Shown one piece after another: positions 1-7,789 of a stretch of 64,000 nucleotides of DNA. The translations under genes and the position numbers were made by a program. The notes under the pieces are model-generated. The model was given only the letters and a program-made list of their open reading frames with translations. It was not told the DNA's origin and made no database searches. Position 1 is the first letter of the stretch, and each line of letters opens with the position of its first letter. Source of the DNA: Iamia majanohamensis (GTDB lineage Bacteria > Actinomycetota > Acidimicrobiia > Acidimicrobiales > Iamiaceae); contig NZ_CP116942.1 of NCBI RefSeq assembly GCF_028532485.1, positions 1,860,001-1,924,000 of the forward strand, read 5' to 3'.

Positions 1-960
1 GCCAGCCAGCGGCTGCGCACCGCCCTGTCGCTGGAGGGGGAGTGGCTGCCCACCGTGCTGCGGGCCGCCCACGCCCGCCTGGTGGAGGTCCGGGCCGAGC
101 AGCCCGACGCCGGCGGCCTCGTCATCGCCTCGGACCAGCAGCACGCCCGGGGCATCGCCGAGATCCTCCACGGCCGCTTCGGCACCCGGGCCACCGTCGT
201 CACCTCCGACGACCCTCGGGCGTCGATGAAGATCGCGGCCTTCGCCTCGGGCGCGGAGCCGTGGCTGGTGGCGGTCCGGATGGTGTCCGAGGGGGTCGAC
301 ATCCCCCGCCTGCGGGTGGGCGTCTACGCCACCACCACCTCCACCGAGCTGTTCTTCCGCCAGGCCGTCGGCCGCTTCGTGCGCTGGACGCCGGGCGTGC
401 CCCGCCAGAAGGCGTGGATGTTCATCCCCGACGACCCCCGCCTGCGGCGCCTGGCCCACGGCATCGCCGAGCAGCGCCGGCACTCGCTCCAGCGCCGGGA
501 GCGGCCCACCGACCACGACGGCCTCGACGAGGCCGCGGCCCAGCCCGACGAGGTCCCCGGCGAGGAGCAGATGTCGCTGTTCTCGGTGATCTCGGCCGTG
601 GCCACCGACGCCGAGGCCGGCCCCGAGGGCGACGACGACGACCTCGACGACGACTACGGCGAGGGGTTCGGCTTCGACCTGGAGCTGGGCCCGCCGCCGC
701 CGCTCGCCGGCGTGGGCACGGGCGGCGCGGGGGAGGCGCCCGGGGAGGGCGTCGCCACCAGGCGGGAGGACAAGAAGCGCCTGCGCGACCTCAACGCCGA
801 GCTGGCCCGCGACCTGGTCCGGACCACAGGCTGGTCCCACGCCCAGGTCAACCAGGAGCTCAACCGCATCGCCGGGGTCACCCGGGTCACCGAGGCCACC
901 GTGGCCCAGCTCCGCACCCGGCTGGAGAAGGGCACCCGCTGGCTCGGCCGCTCGGCCTGA
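1..960 (+). CDS. DEAD/DEAH-type superfamily II helicase, C-terminal part (5' end outside window)
   Basis: The reading frame is open from the first base, so the N-terminal ATPase half lies upstream of the window. The visible 319 codons contain a helicase C-terminal (RecA-like lobe 2) region: a beta strand LVIASDQQ, then motif V as VSEGVDIPRL around residue 97, and motif VI as QAVGRFVRW around residue 121, with the arginine finger. After residue about 185 comes an acidic linker (EGDDDDLDDDYGE) and then a basic helical tail. Such proteins use ATP to translocate on or unwind nucleic acid. The particular substrate cannot be read from this half. It ends convergently with the aldo/keto reductase. 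I am confident of the superfamily but not of the subgroup. Confidence 0.85.
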   Translation, partial: ASQRLRTALSLEGEWLPTVLRAAHARLVEVRAEQPDAGGLVIASDQQHARGIAEILHGRFGTRATVVTSDDPRASMKIAAFASGAEPWLVAVRMVSEGVDIPRLRVGVYATTTSTELFFRQAVGRFVRWTPGVPRQKAWMFIPDDPRLRRLAHGIAEQRRHSLQRRERPTDHDGLDEAAAQPDEVPGEEQMSLFSVISAVATDAEAGPEGDDDDLDDDYGEGFGFDLELGPPPPLAGVGTGGAGEAPGEGVATRREDKKRLRDLNAELARDLVRTTGWSHAQVNQELNRIAGVTRVTEATVAQLRTRLEKGTRWLGRSA

Positions 961-1092
961 GGGCCCGGCGCGAAGACCACACCCGCCCTCTAGCCACCAC
1001 CCTCAGGGGCGCGGGGCCCACCAGGGCGGCAGCTCCGGCAGAGAGACGTCACCGCGGCTCCGCACCGATCACCGCCGAGACGGTGACCGCGG

Positions 1093-1923
1093 TCAGCCCA
1101 TCTCGTCGGGGTCGGGGCCCCTGCGCCCGTCGTCGCGCCCGAGGGCCGTGAGGCGGGCCACCTCGTCGTCGGTGAGGGTCACGTCGAGCGCCCCCCAGTT
1201 CTCCTCCATGCGCTCGCGGTGGGAGGACTTGGGGAACACCACGTCGCCCCGCTGGAGGTGCCAGGCCAGCACGACCTGGGCCGGGGTGGCGTCGTGGTCC
1301 TCGGCCAGCGCGGTCACCACGGGGTCGTCGAGCACGTCGCCCTGGGCGATGGGCGACCAGGCCTCGACGGCGATCCCGCGGTCCCCGGCCTCGGCCCGCA
1401 CCTCGGTCTGCGGGAAGTACGGGTGCACCTCGATCTGGTCGACCGAGGGGACCACGTCGCACTCCCGCGCCAGGCGGTCGAGGTGGTGGGGCTGGAAGTT
1501 CGACACCCCGATGGAGCGGGCCTTGCCCGCCGCCTGCGCCTCCTGCAGCGCCGTCCAGGCCTCGACGTAGAGGTCCTGGCTCGGCAGCGGCCAGTGGATG
1601 AGGAACAGGTCGACGTGGTCGAGGCCGAGGGCGGCCAGGCTGCGGTCGATGGCGGTGACGGCGTCGTCGTGGGCGTGGAAGCCGTTGTCGAGCTTGGTGG
1701 TCACGAACACCTCGCCTCGGTCGAGCCCGGAGGACCGGACGGCCTCGCCCACCTCGGCCTCGTTGCCGTACATCTGGGCCGTGTCCACGTGGCGGTAGCC
1801 GACCTCCAGGGCCGTGGTCACCGCCTCGGCCGTGTCGCCGGGGTCGATCTGGTAGGTGCCGAAGCCGAGCTGGGGGATCTCGACGCCGTCGTTCAGGCGG
1901 ATGGTGGGCGCGGCGGTGGGCAC
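1093..1923 (-). CDS. Aldo/keto reductase (2,5-diketo-gluconate reductase-like)
   Basis: This is a 276-residue NADPH-dependent (beta/alpha)8 barrel oxidoreductase of the AKR superfamily, the usual length for the single-domain bacterial AKR5-like group. All four catalytic residues are visible: Asp47 and Tyr52 in HVDTAQMYGNE, Lys77 in VTTKL, and His110 in LIHWP. The GVSNF motif that follows the barrel core is present near residue 140. The GTG start at 1923 is preceded by GAGGAG six bases upstream, one of the few convincing Shine-Dalgarno sites in the window. The physiological carbonyl substrate is unknown, as is normal for this family. It is divergent from the TIG surface-protein gene. Confidence 0.93.
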   Translation of the reverse strand: MPTAAPTIRLNDGVEIPQLGFGTYQIDPGDTAEAVTTALEVGYRHVDTAQMYGNEAEVGEAVRSSGLDRGEVFVTTKLDNGFHAHDDAVTAIDRSLAALGLDHVDLFLIHWPLPSQDLYVEAWTALQEAQAAGKARSIGVSNFQPHHLDRLARECDVVPSVDQIEVHPYFPQTEVRAEAGDRGIAVEAWSPIAQGDVLDDPVVTALAEDHDATPAQVVLAWHLQRGDVVFPKSSHRERMEENWGALDVTLTDDEVARLTALGRDDGRRGPDPDEMG

Positions 1924-2005
1924 GGGCGGCTCCTCAGGTGGGGGACCCGCGTCCGCTGCCCGGGCCCGCCCCCGGGGAAACGGCGCAGGTCCCGCACGCC
2001 CGTGT

Positions 2006-2019
2006 CACCCGAACGGGTG
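2006..2019. promoter_or_regulatory. Palindrome CACCCGAACGGGTG in the divergent promoter region
   Basis: In the 221-base divergent gap between the aldo/keto reductase and the TIG protein there is a perfect 6+2+6 inverted repeat. It has the size of a dimeric repressor operator. No convincing TANNNT -10 was found for either gene, so the role as operator is inference. Confidence 0.3.
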
Positions 2020-2144
2020 GAATGCGGCAGTGGCCGCCACTTTTCGCGTGACAGGGCTCACATCGGGGCCCGGGTCGGCGATGGGCGGAGGCACGGGCCC
2101 GCCCCCTGACGCGCGGGCTCGTCCGCAACAACGGAGGGACCCCC

Positions 2145-3998
2145 ATGAGGACCACCAGACCACCCCGGCCGGGAGGGGGCGCAGTGCGCCGCCGAACCCT
2201 GGCCTCGCTCGCCGCCCTGGTGCTGACCGCGGCGGCCGTGCTCGGGGCCGCCCCCGCCGGCGCCGCCCCGGGCGACGCTGCGGCCACCGGCCTCACGGCC
2301 GACCTCGACGCCACCGTCGCCGGCGTGTCCGCCGACCTGAGCGGCAGCGTGGGGGCGGTCACCGCCCCGCCGTCGTCGTCGGCCGAGCTGGTCGGCGCCG
2401 ACGCCACCCTGGGCGGCGCCGCCCTCGAGCTCAGCGCCTCGGCGGTCTCCACCGAGGCCACCAGCGAGCCCGGCATCGGCTCCAGTGCCTTCGCCGAGGT
2501 GGCCGACGTCCAGCTCGACGCACCCGTCCTCACCCCGATCATCGGCGGCCTGCTGCTCGACGGCAGCGGCACCGTCATCCGCGCCGAGGCCGACTGCCCG
2601 GTGGGCTCGGCCCCGACCGCATCGGTGAGCGACGACATCACCCTCTCCATCGCCGGCGTCGACGTGGTCGTCGACGCCGACGGGTCGGCCGAGGTCGACC
2701 TCCTGGGCGTGGGCGGCGCCGTCATCGGCACCGTGACCCTGCAGCTCGACGAGACCACCACCACCTCGACCACGGCCGCCGCCGTGGCCGTGCAGCTCGA
2801 CCTCACCGTCGACCTGGTCGGCGTGGCCGTCATCGAGGGCAGCGTGACCATCGCCCAGGCCAGCTGCGAGACGCCGACGGCGGTGGTGCCGTCGGCGGCG
2901 ACGATCGACCCGGATGAGGGTCCGACCTCGGGTGGGACCGATGTGACGATGACGGGCACGGGGTTCGTGCCGGGGGCGACGTCGGTGACCATCGGGGGGA
3001 TCGTGGTCCCTCCGGGTGAGGTGACGGTTGCTCCTGGTGGGGAGTCGTTGGACTTCGTCACGCCGCCGCATGCGGCGGGTGAGGTCGATGTGACGGTGAC
3101 GACGCCGGGTGGGACGACCGGTCCGCTGGCGTTCACCTACGTGCCTCCGGCGGTGGTGCCGTCGGCGGCGACGATCGATCCGGATGAGGGTCCGACCTCG
3201 GGTGGGACCGATGTGACGATGACGGGCACGGGGTTCGTGCCGGGGGCGACGTCGGTGACCATCGGGGGGATCGTCGTTCCTCCGGGTGAGGTGACGGTTG
3301 CTCCTGGTGGGGAGTCGTTGGACTTCGTCACGCCGCCGCATGCGGCGGGTGAGGTCGATGTGACGGTGACGACGCCGGGTGGGACGACCGGTCCGCTGGC
3401 GTTCACCTACGTCGCACCCGACCCGGGCCCGACCGCCGACGACGTCGACCCCGACCAGGGGCCGACCACCGGCGGGACGGTCGTGGTCGTGACCGGCAGC
3501 GGCTTCGTCCCCGGCCAGACCACCGTGACCATCGGTGGGGTCGTCGTGCCCGCCGACGAGGTCGACGTGGCCGACGACGGCACCTCGCTGTCCTTCACCA
3601 CCCCGCCCCACGCGGCGGGTGAGGTGGAGCTGACCGTCACCACCCCCGACGGCACCACCGACCCGCTGACCTACACCTACGTCGCCGCCGACGACGGCGA
3701 CGGTGACGGCGGCCCCGGTGACGGCGGTCCCGGTGACGGCGGCCCGAGCGCCGGTGGCCCGGGTGGCGGCGGACCGTTCGCCGGCGGGCCGTCCGTCGGC
3801 TCGGGTGCCGGGGGACCGTCCTACGGCGCGGGTGACCCGTACGGGTCGCCCACCGCCTCGGACGGCGGCGGGTCGCTGGCTCGCACCGGGAGCGACGTCG
3901 GCACCCTCATCCTCCTGGGGCTGGGCGCCCTGGTGACCGGCGCGCTCCTCAGGGGTGTGGGCCGCCGGTCCCGGGCCTCCCGCACGGCTGCGAGCTGA
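2145..3998 (+). CDS. Secreted IPT/TIG-repeat surface protein with LAxTG-type sorting signal
   Basis: The 617-residue product starts with a basic n-region, a hydrophobic stretch and an Ala-rich cleavage region near residue 43. Residues about 45-240 form a Ser/Thr/Ala/Val-rich beta domain of the kind seen in choice-of-anchor proteins. Three tandem IPT/TIG (immunoglobulin-like) domains follow, each with the GPTSGGT and GTGFVPG signatures. A Gly/Pro/Asp linker leads to LARTG, a hydrophobic segment and a basic tail, i.e. a sortase signal of the LAxTG kind used by class E sortases in actinobacteria. It is therefore probably covalently attached to peptidoglycan and may act as an adhesin. The start has GGAGGGAC upstream of the ATG. 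The first two TIG units are almost identical in DNA and use different codons from the rest of the gene. Confidence 0.85.
   Translation: MRTTRPPRPGGGAVRRRTLASLAALVLTAAAVLGAAPAGAAPGDAAATGLTADLDATVAGVSADLSGSVGAVTAPPSSSAELVGADATLGGAALELSASAVSTEATSEPGIGSSAFAEVADVQLDAPVLTPIIGGLLLDGSGTVIRAEADCPVGSAPTASVSDDITLSIAGVDVVVDADGSAEVDLLGVGGAVIGTVTLQLDETTTTSTTAAAVAVQLDLTVDLVGVAVIEGSVTIAQASCETPTAVVPSAATIDPDEGPTSGGTDVTMTGTGFVPGATSVTIGGIVVPPGEVTVAPGGESLDFVTPPHAAGEVDVTVTTPGGTTGPLAFTYVPPAVVPSAATIDPDEGPTSGGTDVTMTGTGFVPGATSVTIGGIVVPPGEVTVAPGGESLDFVTPPHAAGEVDVTVTTPGGTTGPLAFTYVAPDPGPTADDVDPDQGPTTGGTVVVVTGSGFVPGQTTVTIGGVVVPADEVDVADDGTSLSFTTPPHAAGEVELTVTTPDGTTDPLTYTYVAADDGDGDGGPGDGGPGDGGPSAGGPGGGGPFAGGPSVGSGAGGPSYGAGDPYGSPTASDGGGSLARTGSDVGTLILLGLGALVTGALLRGVGRRSRASRTAAS
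2881..3410 (+). repeat. 270-bp tandem direct repeat encoding two near-identical TIG domains
   Basis: Two copies (2881-3140 and 3151-3410, period 270) differ at only about three positions, all synonymous. The third TIG unit (about 3411-3680) encodes a similar sequence with very different codons. Third positions in the two identical units are clearly richer in T and A than in the surrounding DNA. Confidence 0.9.
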
Positions 3999-4013
3999 GC
4001 CTCCGGTGACGTC

Positions 4014-4043
4014 GATGGGCCCGCCCTCCGGGGCGGGCCCATC
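4014..4043. terminator. Strong hairpin between TIG gene and tRNA-Gly
   Basis: GATGGGCCCGCC and GGCGGGCCCATC pair perfectly, extended by one C-G pair closing a TCCG tetraloop, giving a 13-bp stem. It lies 15 bases after the TIG stop codon and downstream of the convergent tRNA gene, so it can serve both. There is no U tract, as is usual in very GC-rich actinobacteria. Confidence 0.7.
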
Positions 4044-4057
4044 GTCGCGTCCGCGAG

Positions 4058-4129
4058 AGCGGGTGACGGGAATCGAACCCGCATCGCCTGCTTGGAAGGC
4101 AGGGGCTCTGGCCATTGAGCTACACCCGC
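4058..4129 (-). tRNA. tRNA-Gly (anticodon UCC)
   Basis: On the minus strand the acceptor arm GCGGGTG pairs with CACCCGC. The D arm (AGCTCAATGG), the anticodon stem CCTGC/GCAGG with loop CTTCCAA (anticodon TCC), and the T arm GGGTTCGATTCC are all present. The discriminator is U, and CCA is not encoded. It reads glycine GGA/GGG codons. Confidence 0.96.
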
Positions 4130-4259
4130 GCGCCGGCCTGGGCCGGGCGCCTCAACCTAGCGGCTGGCCTCCGGCGCCCTGAGGCCGACGGACCCTGCTC
4201 GGGGAGCCCCCGACGGGGTCGAGATCCGCACCGGGCGTGCCGAACAGGTCGGCCGGCGG

Positions 4260-6470
4260 TCAGGAGGGGAAGCGGGTCTGGGCCTTCTCGTAGTACTCCG
4301 AGAGCGACGCCAGGCTGATGGCCAGGCTGAGGTCGCCCTCGGTGAGCACCCGCTCGGACCAGTAGTCGCTGCCTGCGCTGTCGGCGGTGCGGCCGAGGAG
4401 CGCCTCGTAGACGGCGTCGACCCGCTCCCGGCGCGACTCCTTCGACTGGTACAGCCGGTAGGCGACGCTGGAGCGGCCCCGCCGGGCCGTCTCCGCGGCC
4501 CAGAAGTCGAGGTCGGACTGGCTCGCCGGCCGCAGGAGGATCTTGTCGTAGAGGTCGGCGACCCAGGAGCGGTCGGTGCCGCCGCCGAGGCCGTTGTAGT
4601 ACTCGGGGCTGGCGTAGAGCTTGGCCGCCACCTCGGCCACCGTGCGGCGGCCGCTGCGGATCTCGTCGGTCCAGAAGGTCACCCCGGACGGGTCGCCGGG
4701 GCGGCCGAGGGTGTCCTGGTAGAGCTTCTGCACCAGCGTGGAGACGTACTCCCGGGTGCGGGCCAGGTCGCGGACCACCTGGCCCCGGGTCCGGGTCCCG
4801 TTGCCGAGGGCGGCGTTGGTCTGCTGCAGCTCGGTCGAGGTGGGGGCCCGGCCCAGGAAGTCCTGGTACGCAGCCCGCACGAAGGGCCGGTTGTCGGGCG
4901 GGTCCTGGCCGATGGAGCCGTTCTCGAAGTCCTGGCGGTAGGACCCGTCGGAGAGGCGCTGCGAGGGGCCGGTGGGGTAGCCGAGGGCCCCGCCGGGACC
5001 GCCCTGGGCGCGGTACTGGCCGAGGATCGGCGCCGGCACCAGCCACGAGCCGGTGGTGCCGGTGCCCCACACCTGGGCGGTCTGGGTGGTGAAGGTGACG
5101 CCCCGGTCGTCGCCGACCGACTGGCGGTCGCTCGTCGGGTAGCCGGCGTCGGACTGGTAGCCGCCGTAGGCGAGGTAGGCGTCGAGCAGGCCGCCCCACA
5201 CGGCGTGGGCGCCGGTGGTCGACGTGTAGTAGATCACCCCGCCGTTCTCGAAGATGGTGGCCCGTCCCCGACCGTCGGCCAGGGTGCTCACGTCGGTCTG
5301 GACGTGGCCCAGGGGGCTGTAGATGCCGCCGATGGACTCGTGCTTCAGGTAGATGGCGCCGTGGATCTCCACGACCAGCGAGCCCCGCCGGTAGATCCGG
5401 CCCCGCTCGTAGTCCTGGTAGAGCGAGCGGTCGTCGCCGCTGCGGCGGATGGGCGAGGTGGGCAGCCCCAGCGCCGCGCTGGTGCTGACCCCGCCGTACT
5501 GGAGGAACTTCTGGTGGTACGGGTCGGGGATGCCGTAGGTGCCCTGGGCCCAGCGGTAGATGCCGCCGCCCTGGAACCGCGAGTAGCGGACCCGGGAGTC
5601 GCCGATGACGTCGGTGGTGGGGAAGCCGTACACGCCGCTGGTGCTGCTCGCCGCCCCCCACACGTCGAGGATCGAGCCGTGGACCTCGTGGGCCCCGGTG
5701 GCCGAGCTCGAGTAGAGGCGCCCGTTCTGGTACACCGCGTAGCGGCCCCGGCCCTCGGCCGTGTTCCGCTCCGACAGGGTGCGGATGCCGAGGAAGCCGT
5801 CGGGGCCGCCCAGGGCGTAGTAGCGGCGGGTGATGGCCGAGTCGCACTCGGCGCTGACGCAGGCGCCGCCGTGCTCGACGGTGCGGTTGTCGGTGAGGGC
5901 CCGGGTCGAGCAGGCCGCGTCGTAGGACCACGGGGTGATGCAGATGGCGACCCGGCAGGCGACGGGGCCGTAGCAGGAGATCTGCTGGTTGCACTGCCCG
6001 TAGCGGAACTGGTTGCAGCAGGTGCGCCGCCCGTCGCAGGAGGCACCCGAGCAGCGGCAGGAGCACTGGGTGGGGCAGGTGGCGTTGCAGTCGATGATGT
6101 AGCGGGGGCCGCCGCAGCAGTACGCCGCGTTGTCGGCCTTCCACCAGCCGGCCACGAAGGTGTTGGGCGGGCACGAGTTCTTGCCGCTGTTGATGGTGCA
6201 GCAGAAGGCGGTCCAGCCGTCGCCGCAGGTGCCGCACACCGCGCCGTAGGCGGTGCCGGGCTTGAAGATGAAGGTGGTGGGGTCGACGGCCAGGGCCGAG
6301 CCGACCACGGCGGTGCGGGCGAGGAAGCGGCGCCGGCTGTGCTTGCCCGAGAGGATGCCGGAGGTGCGGGCCACGACCCGCTCGGCGATGGTGGGGGCCG
6401 GCGCCGCCGGGGCCGCGGGCGCGGCGTCGGCGGCCGGGCGGGCCCGGCGCACGAGGTCGAGGGGGCTCAT
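4260..6470 (-). CDS. Tat-exported MauA-like Cys-rich protein fused to LGFP repeats and DUF4214
   Basis: The protein has 736 residues. A twin-arginine signal (SRRRFLA at 45-51, then a hydrophobic stretch) indicates folded export. Residues 79-209 hold 22 cysteines; the order, with SCPPNTFVAGWW (99-110) and RYIIDC (123-128), resembles the disulphide-rich methylamine dehydrogenase light chain (MauA). The Trp pair at 109-110 sits near the MauA first TTQ tryptophan, but the second TTQ position appears to be Ser (ISCYG, 164-168). So quinone-cofactor formation is doubtful. Residues about 210-520 are LGFP-like repeats (GxxGFLG, ALGLPT, ALGYPT), known in actinobacterial wall-associated proteins. Residues about 525-735 are three DUF4214 units (FLGRAP, TLGRPGD, LLGRTAD). 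It is the last gene of an operon; its ATG overlaps the preceding stop (ATGA). The MauA relationship is inference from motif order and from MauE/MauD-like neighbours. Confidence 0.8.
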   Translation of the reverse strand: MSPLDLVRRARPAADAAPAAPAAPAPTIAERVVARTSGILSGKHSRRRFLARTAVVGSALAVDPTTFIFKPGTAYGAVCGTCGDGWTAFCCTINSGKNSCPPNTFVAGWWKADNAAYCCGGPRYIIDCNATCPTQCSCRCSGASCDGRRTCCNQFRYGQCNQQISCYGPVACRVAICITPWSYDAACSTRALTDNRTVEHGGACVSAECDSAITRRYYALGGPDGFLGIRTLSERNTAEGRGRYAVYQNGRLYSSSATGAHEVHGSILDVWGAASSTSGVYGFPTTDVIGDSRVRYSRFQGGGIYRWAQGTYGIPDPYHQKFLQYGGVSTSAALGLPTSPIRRSGDDRSLYQDYERGRIYRRGSLVVEIHGAIYLKHESIGGIYSPLGHVQTDVSTLADGRGRATIFENGGVIYYTSTTGAHAVWGGLLDAYLAYGGYQSDAGYPTSDRQSVGDDRGVTFTTQTAQVWGTGTTGSWLVPAPILGQYRAQGGPGGALGYPTGPSQRLSDGSYRQDFENGSIGQDPPDNRPFVRAAYQDFLGRAPTSTELQQTNAALGNGTRTRGQVVRDLARTREYVSTLVQKLYQDTLGRPGDPSGVTFWTDEIRSGRRTVAEVAAKLYASPEYYNGLGGGTDRSWVADLYDKILLRPASQSDLDFWAAETARRGRSSVAYRLYQSKESRRERVDAVYEALLGRTADSAGSDYWSERVLTEGDLSLAISLASLSEYYEKAQTRFPS

Positions 6471-6955
6471 CGGGGGGTCACCTCGATCTGGGACGTGAGG
6501 TCGTTGGTGCGGGGGGTCAGCTCGGCGGCGTCGCGCTGGTCGCCGAGCACGACGTAGAGGCAGAAGGCCCGGCCGTTGAGGGTGAAGAAGCGCTGGGCCC
6601 CGGCCTGGCCCCGCTGGACCCGCTGCAGGGCCTGGGTGCTGAACATGCGGGTCGTGAGCCGGGGGACCCGGCTCACGGTGGGGAAGAGGGCGGTGCCGGC
6701 GCTGTCGGGGCCGTACTCGACCACCGCGACCAGGACGTGGCCGGTGCCCATGACGTCGACGGCACCGCTGCCGAAGTCGCCGCGGTCCTCGGGCAGGGCG
6801 AAGTTGGCCATGTGGAGCACGGGGCCGGTGTCCTCGGAGACCGCCGTGGTGCCGCCCTTGCGGCGCTCGGCGGGGCCGGTGGCGGCGCGCTTGCCGAGAC
6901 GGCCCTCCCAGCCCGCGGGGAGCTGGGCACGGATGCCGTGGGCCTGGATCTCCAT
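6467..6955 (-). CDS. Conserved hypothetical protein in the MauE/MauD-like operon
   Basis: This 162-residue protein has no signal peptide or membrane segment. It starts MEIQAHGIRAQLPAGWEG, has a central Gly/Asp-rich region and ends in beta-rich segments (FFTLNGRAFCLYVVLGDQ). I do not recognise a family. The LPAGWEG opening resembles the edge strand of small beta-sandwich proteins, but that is only an impression. It lies 30 bases after the thioredoxin-like gene and its stop overlaps the start of the MauA-like fusion gene. Tight coupling suggests it acts with that export substrate, for example as a cytoplasmic chaperone or assembly factor; this is inference. Confidence 0.75.
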   Translation of the reverse strand: MEIQAHGIRAQLPAGWEGRLGKRAATGPAERRKGGTTAVSEDTGPVLHMANFALPEDRGDFGSGAVDVMGTGHVLVAVVEYGPDSAGTALFPTVSRVPRLTTRMFSTQALQRVQRGQAGAQRFFTLNGRAFCLYVVLGDQRDAAELTPRTNDLTSQIEVTPR

Positions 6956-6985
6956 CGCTCTCCTCTCCGCCGCGCCGGGACGACG

Positions 6986-7789
6986 CTAGTGCTCGTGGGT
7001 CGGGCCGTCGGGGTGGTCGGCGTCGGCCTCGGTGGCCGGGCCGAACAGGCTGGGGTCCCCCGGGGCGATGCCCGCGGCCATGAGCTCGTCGTCGACGCGC
7101 CGCTCGCGCTCGTCGTCGGCCCGGTACTTCTGCACCCGCCGGGCCTCGAGGTCGGCGGCGTAGGAGGCGTCGTCGGTCACCTGGGTGAGCAGGCCCTTGA
7201 CCTGGTCCCAGTCGATGCCGGTGCCCTCGCCCTGCACCGCGCCCGAGCGGCCGTCGACCAGCACGAAGTACGGGGAGCCGGGCACGTCGTAGGACATCCA
7301 GGCGTCGTTGGTCATCACCACCGGGACGGCCTTGGGGGCGAGGTCGGCCACCGCCGCCGGGCTCTCCTGGTCGGGCCCCTTGGTCACCACCACGAGGCGG
7401 ACGTCGCGGGGGAGGCCGAGCTTGGCCGGCTTCTGGAAGGCGTCCCAGAAGCGCTGGCAGGTGAGGCAGGTCCCGGAGAGGAACGCGACGAGCGTGCGGT
7501 GCTCGACCCCGGTGACCCGCACGGTGAGGGCGTCGTCGTCGACCCCGACGCCCGCCAGGTCGCGGCTCTCGGTGAAGCCCTCCCGCTCCGGCGGGGCCTG
7601 CACCTCGGGGAAGGTGGTGAACTCGTCGCGGCCCACCGTGCGGGGACCGCGGGCGGGGGCGGCCCCCTCGGCGCCGCCGTCGAGCTCGTGCAGGCGACGG
7701 AGGATGTCGGCGTGGCTGCGCAGCAGGCCCAGGACCAGCAGGGTCAGCACGGCCACCACCAGGGCGAGGGCGACGACGACGGCGGCCAT
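6986..7789 (-). CDS. MauD/TlpA-like membrane-anchored thioredoxin-fold protein
   Basis: This is a 267-residue protein with one N-terminal membrane helix (residues 2-22) and a thioredoxin domain facing the cell exterior. The redox motif is Cys108-Leu-Thr-Cys111 in SGTCLTCQRFW, and the cis-proline loop is VPGSPYF. The C-terminal 50 residues are charged and end in a His-rich tail. In the mau operons of methylotrophs, MauD is the periplasmic thiol-disulphide protein required for the multiply disulphide-bonded MauA light chain. Here the same pairing occurs next to a 22-cysteine exported protein. The ATG at 7789 overlaps the stop of the upstream MauE-like gene (ATGA), so the two are translationally coupled. 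Confidence 0.88.
   Translation of the reverse strand: MAAVVVALALVVAVLTLLVLGLLRSHADILRRLHELDGGAEGAAPARGPRTVGRDEFTTFPEVQAPPEREGFTESRDLAGVGVDDDALTVRVTGVEHRTLVAFLSGTCLTCQRFWDAFQKPAKLGLPRDVRLVVVTKGPDQESPAAVADLAPKAVPVVMTNDAWMSYDVPGSPYFVLVDGRSGAVQGEGTGIDWDQVKGLLTQVTDDASYAADLEARRVQKYRADDERERRVDDELMAAGIAPGDPSLFGPATEADADHPDGPTHEH

Noticed and set aside
79-209. Assignment of the Tat/Cys-rich protein as a working methylamine dehydrogenase light chain (residue numbers of the product of 4260-6470)
   Set aside because: The second TTQ tryptophan appears to be Ser, and no heavy-chain, MauG or amicyanin gene is nearby, so only a MauA-like fold is claimed.
2058-4115. Long minus-strand frame opposite the TIG protein with a repetitive RRRHRHID pattern
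   Set aside because: It is the antisense image of the TIG repeats; the plus strand has the signal peptide, domain motifs and sorting signal.
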